A stretch of 7,556 nucleotides of DNA from an uncultured bacterium (GTDB lineage Bacteria; Bacillota; Clostridia; Oscillospirales; Oscillospiraceae): the NCBI GenBank assembly GCA_905215425.1, contig CAJMQD010000037.1, positions 1-7,556 on the forward strand. The letters run 5' to 3'. Each line of letters begins with the position of its first letter. The first letter of the stretch is position 1. The position numbers and the translations under genes were made by a program. Of this stretch, positions 5,437 through 7,556 are shown piece after piece. Below the pieces are notes generated by a model. That model made no database searches. It was not told the origin of the DNA and saw only the letters and a program-made list of their open reading frames with translations.

Positions 5437-6993
5437 GCTCCATTCCTCCCGCAGTGTTTTCAATACCAAATCTGGTTTTCCCCGGCCTTTCACCTCCATT
5501 CCCTGGGCCTGTATCGCTGCTGTATAGACCCACAGGCCAAATACGATTGCCCCAAGAATGGCCGCCAGGGTGCTTGTTCCAGAATCCAACAGTACCCGCA
5601 ATAACAGCCGGGCATTCAGCCCCGCCAACAGTGCAGACAGCCCGGGGATGATCACCCAGTCCATCCACCGGATGTGCGCTCCGGTGCTTCTCATTGTCCA
5701 CACTCCGCTGAGGACGAGTCCCAGTGCGGAAGCGGCCGCCGCCCCCAGCACATACCCCGCCATTCCGATCTGCGCCACCGTACCCAATGTAATACACAGC
5801 TGCGCTCCTCCGCTCAGCAGAGAAATTACTGCCACCGCTCGCTGCTGCCCCACACCGCTGAGAATGCTGTTCAGGACAGATTCATAGCAGCACAGGGCCA
5901 TGACCCCCGCAAGAGGGACCAAAAACTCTCCCACTCCGCCTTGCCGAAACAGGACCCTTCCCAGTTCATCCCCGACCGCAGCCATCAACCCCATAGCGGG
6001 CAGCGTAAGAACCGCCGTCAATGTCACCGCCCGGTCAGACAGCCGCTGGATTTTCTCTCGGTCCCCCAAGGCGCCGGCTCTGGCCAACCGGGGCGTCAGC
6101 GTCAGCGAAATTGCCCCTAAGAACACGGTGGGCACCGCCAGCATGGGCATAGTCATGCCGCACACCACGCCAAATTTTCCCAGTGCTTCCGAAGGCGCCA
6201 TTCCTCCCTCTGCCAGCTTCTGCGGAATCAAAGCCGCGTTGGCCGCCCCGATGAGATTTCCCAGCAGGGCGGTGGTCCCAACCGGTATGGCGATGTCGGC
6301 AATCTTTTTCCGGCAGATCCGGGCAGACTCTCCCGGTCCGGCGGGTCGCTCCTGCCGCCGCCACTGCCGGGTCAGTACCACCAGAGTCAGGGAGGAGAAT
6401 ATTTCACTCACCCACATTCCCAGCACGATCAATCCGGCGGCCCGCTCCGGATATTGGGGCAGAAAGACCCATAAAAGCGTCAGCACCGCCGCCGCGCGGA
6501 TACACTGCTCCGCCAGATCCACCCCGCCCGGCAGACACACCCGCCCCGCCCCGTAGAAGTGGTGTTTGTGGAGGTTTTCAATTCCTGTCAAGGCCGCGCA
6601 GGGCAAGAGCAAGACCAGCCCCAGGCGGGTACGGGCATCGCCCAGAAGGTGAACGGAGATCCCGTCGCTGAACAGGACCACCCCGGCCGCCGCCGGCAGC
6701 AGCAGAAGGAAAAACAGGCCGATGGCACAGGACAGCACCCGGGCAGCCCCCCGGCTGTTGTGCCGGGCCAGGTACTGAGAGGTCAGATTAGACACCGCCG
6801 CTGTCATTCCCGTCAACGTCAGCGACTGCAGCACGGCATAGGCGGACATCAGCAGCTGATACAGCCCCATAACTTCCGCGCCTACCATCCGCGACATGGC
6901 CACCCGGTATCCGAAGCCTAAAAACTGAGACAGTATTCCAACCACTGTCAAAAAAACTATGCCGCTTCCGCTGAAACGTTTTTTCTTTTCCAA
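4969..6993 (-). CDS. SpoVB/MOP-type flippase fused in frame to TspO/MBR domain
   Basis: This 674-residue membrane protein has two parts. Residues 1 to about 515 are a SpoVB-like member of the MOP exporter superfamily (MurJ, Wzx, SpoVB), with the family start RFSGSGIVFLTVVGI, GFGYRVAMSRMVGAEVMGLYQ (26-46) and many hydrophobic helices. Such proteins flip lipid-linked sugars, and SpoVB is needed for spore cortex. Residues 520-674 are a complete TspO/MBR (tryptophan-rich sensory) protein with five hydrophobic segments: PPRWVFPVVWTVLY (561-574), MMGTASFLVW, YGVQLAAGLLW (601-611) and FAGYLNFAVWRMN at the end. G608 replaces the asparagine I expect in the QLxxNxxW motif. No stop separates the parts. 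The TTG start at 6993-6991 is chosen because AGGAGG (7006-7001) lies seven bases upstream and the family N-terminus begins there. Coupling of flippase and TspO activity is only inference. Confidence 0.88.
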   Translation of the reverse strand: MEKKKRFSGSGIVFLTVVGILSQFLGFGYRVAMSRMVGAEVMGLYQLLMSAYAVLQSLTLTGMTAAVSNLTSQYLARHNSRGAARVLSCAIGLFFLLLLPAAAGVVLFSDGISVHLLGDARTRLGLVLLLPCAALTGIENLHKHHFYGAGRVCLPGGVDLAEQCIRAAAVLTLLWVFLPQYPERAAGLIVLGMWVSEIFSSLTLVVLTRQWRRQERPAGPGESARICRKKIADIAIPVGTTALLGNLIGAANAALIPQKLAEGGMAPSEALGKFGVVCGMTMPMLAVPTVFLGAISLTLTPRLARAGALGDREKIQRLSDRAVTLTAVLTLPAMGLMAAVGDELGRVLFRQGGVGEFLVPLAGVMALCCYESVLNSILSGVGQQRAVAVISLLSGGAQLCITLGTVAQIGMAGYVLGAAAASALGLVLSGVWTMRSTGAHIRWMDWVIIPGLSALLAGLNARLLLRVLLDSGTSTLAAILGAIVFGLWVYTAAIQAQGMEVKGRGKPDLVLKTLREEWSVKGKRLVVCLAVPLGVGGLSWLLTRQGMEIVQRAIVHPPLTPPRWVFPVVWTVLYLMMGTASFLVWRSQERGYTAGAPLELYGVQLAAGLLWTVIFFSGRRYALAFFWLVLYWLLAFFTALSFAKRSRAAGWLMVPYLLWLTFAGYLNFAVWRMN

Positions 6994-7023
6994 GCCAGTC
7001 CCTCCTCTCCGTCCACTGTATTC

Positions 7024-7057
7024 CCGGTCTTTTCCGGGTATTCCACGCCTTCGTGGG
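7024..7057 (-). other. Two tandem hairpins in the flippase leader
   Basis: CCCGG (7024-7028) pairs with CCGGG (7035-7039) across six bases, and CCACG (7044-7048) pairs with CGTGG (7053-7057) across CCTT. Both lie between the predicted minus-strand promoter and the AGGAGG at 7006-7001. They are short and match no riboswitch I recognise. A role in translation is possible, but chance in GC-rich DNA is also plausible. Confidence 0.3.
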
Positions 7058-7078
7058 CAAAATGGGGTAAGATTCCCA

Positions 7079-7107
7079 TTTATCCCTTGCCCTGCAGCCT
7101 TTTTCAA
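7079..7107 (-). promoter_or_regulatory. Candidate promoter for the flippase-TspO gene
   Basis: Read on the minus strand, TTGAAA (7107-7102) is followed after 17 bases by GATAAA (7084-7079), which matches TATAAT at four of six positions. It would give a leader of about 80 bases. It overlaps the opposing promoter at 7087-7115, so the two would compete for polymerase. Confidence 0.4.
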
Positions 7108-7115
7108 GCTATAAT
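7087..7115 (+). promoter_or_regulatory. Predicted promoter for the crotonase gene
   Basis: TTGCCC (7087-7092) is followed after 17 bases by a perfect TATAAT (7110-7115). The leader is about 50 bases and contains a hairpin CCCGGC (7132-7137) / GCCGGG (7146-7151) just before AAGGAGG (7158-7164). The ribosome binding site is strong, nine bases ahead of the ATG. Confidence 0.65.
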
Positions 7116-7173
7116 GAGTTCGGTTACGCTTCCCGGCCTTATCCTGCCGGGGACTTGAAGGAGGTTACTATTT

Positions 7174-7556
7174 ATGGCATTTGTTACGTTAGAACGGGAA
7201 GGCCATATCGCCCTGATCACTATGAACCGTCCCGAAGCGCTGAACGCCCTGAACCGTCAGGTGCTGGAGGAACTCAGCCAGGTGCTGGATCAGGTGGAAG
7301 CCGATCCCGAGCTGTATGTGGCCATTGTCACCGGTGCCGGCCGCTCCTTTGTCGCCGGCGCGGACATCGGCCAGATGTCCACCCTGTCCAGCGCCGAGGC
7401 CAAGGCCTTTGGTCTGTTCGGCAACCAGGTGTTCCTGAAGCTGGAGAACCTGTCCAAGCCCACCATCGCCGCGGTAAACGGCTTTGCTCTGGGCGGCGGC
7501 TGCGAGCTGTCCATGGCCTGCGACATCCGTCTGGCCAGCGAGAAGGCCAAGTTCGG
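7174..7556 (+). CDS. Enoyl-CoA hydratase/isomerase (crotonase), N-terminal part; 3' end outside window
   Basis: The first 127 residues of a crotonase-family protein are present, and the frame is open to the window end. Members of this type hydrate trans-2-enoyl-CoA to 3-hydroxyacyl-CoA. In butyrate-forming clostridia this enzyme (Crt) acts on crotonyl-CoA. Visible motifs are MNRPEALNAL (17-26), the oxyanion-hole segment VAGADIGQM (60-68), and NGFALGGGCELSMACDIRLAS (102-122), in which E111 is the first catalytic glutamate. The second glutamate would lie beyond the window. The family is usually about 260 residues, so about half is seen. AAGGAGG nine bases upstream fixes the ATG. The neighbouring butyrate genes (bcd, etf, hbd) cannot be checked here, so the symbol crt is only likely. 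Confidence 0.93.
   Translation, partial: MAFVTLEREGHIALITMNRPEALNALNRQVLEELSQVLDQVEADPELYVAIVTGAGRSFVAGADIGQMSTLSSAEAKAFGLFGNQVFLKLENLSKPTIAAVNGFALGGGCELSMACDIRLASEKAKF

Noticed and set aside
5395..5520. Sequencing frameshift as the cause of the flippase-TspO fusion
   Set aside because: The other two frames across the junction carry stops or non-membrane composition, and the fused frame reads plausibly on both sides. This makes a simple indel unlikely, though a point loss of a stop codon cannot be excluded without reads.
4925..5797. Second minus-strand open frame of 290 codons overlapping the flippase-TspO gene
   Set aside because: It is a frame-shifted shadow of the fused gene. It lacks hydrophobic periodicity and family motifs, while the fused frame explains the region.
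6994..7107. Upstream TTG start for the flippase, adding 38 residues
   Set aside because: The extra residues are polar and unlike the family N-terminus. The TTG at 6993 has AGGAGG seven bases upstream, and the upstream TTG lies within the candidate promoter.

Overview
The window suggests a moderately high-GC, low-branching Firmicute of the Oscillospiraceae type (relatives of Flavonifractor, Lawsonibacter, Intestinimonas). The reasons are strong AGGAGG-type ribosome binding sites, TTGNNN/TATAAT promoters, a SpoVB-like flippase, a crotonase of the kind used in butyrate synthesis, and a TGTAGGG...CCCTACA palindromic repeat that I recall as common in that group. The placement is inference from content, not from a marker gene.

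Layout. Bases 1-607 (+) hold the 3' two-thirds of a type III pantothenate kinase (coaX). Bases 608-1168 hold no intact gene. This stretch is packed with hairpins and repeats: a nested inverted repeat after coaX, a near-perfect terminator, a short interspersed palindrome in two versions, a 61-bp element with terminal inverted repeats, and a second, truncated copy of the 3' end of asnA. Bases 1169-2185 (-) are intact asnA (ammonia-dependent asparagine synthetase). A divergent promoter region follows, then an xth-ggt operon (+, 2445-4837: exonuclease III and a cytosolic gamma-glutamyltransferase-like Ntn hydrolase). A hairpin at 4880-4911 separates ggt from a convergent gene, 4969-6993 (-). That gene is a single open frame joining a SpoVB/MOP-type flippase to a complete TspO/MBR protein. 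Bases 6994-7173 are a divergent promoter region, and 7174-7556 (+) is the 5' part of a crotonase (enoyl-CoA hydratase), cut by the window edge.

How the genes relate. Most are housekeeping or central metabolism: CoA synthesis, asparagine synthesis, DNA repair, gamma-glutamyl metabolism and fatty-acyl-CoA or butyrate metabolism. Only xth-ggt looks like a clear operon.

The two items most worth a second look are the in-frame SpoVB-TspO fusion, which keeps an internal GTG start with its own ribosome binding site at the TspO boundary, and the duplicated asnA 3' end, whose four coding differences from the intact gene are all synonymous. I saw no CRISPR array, phage genes, transposase, tRNA or rRNA.
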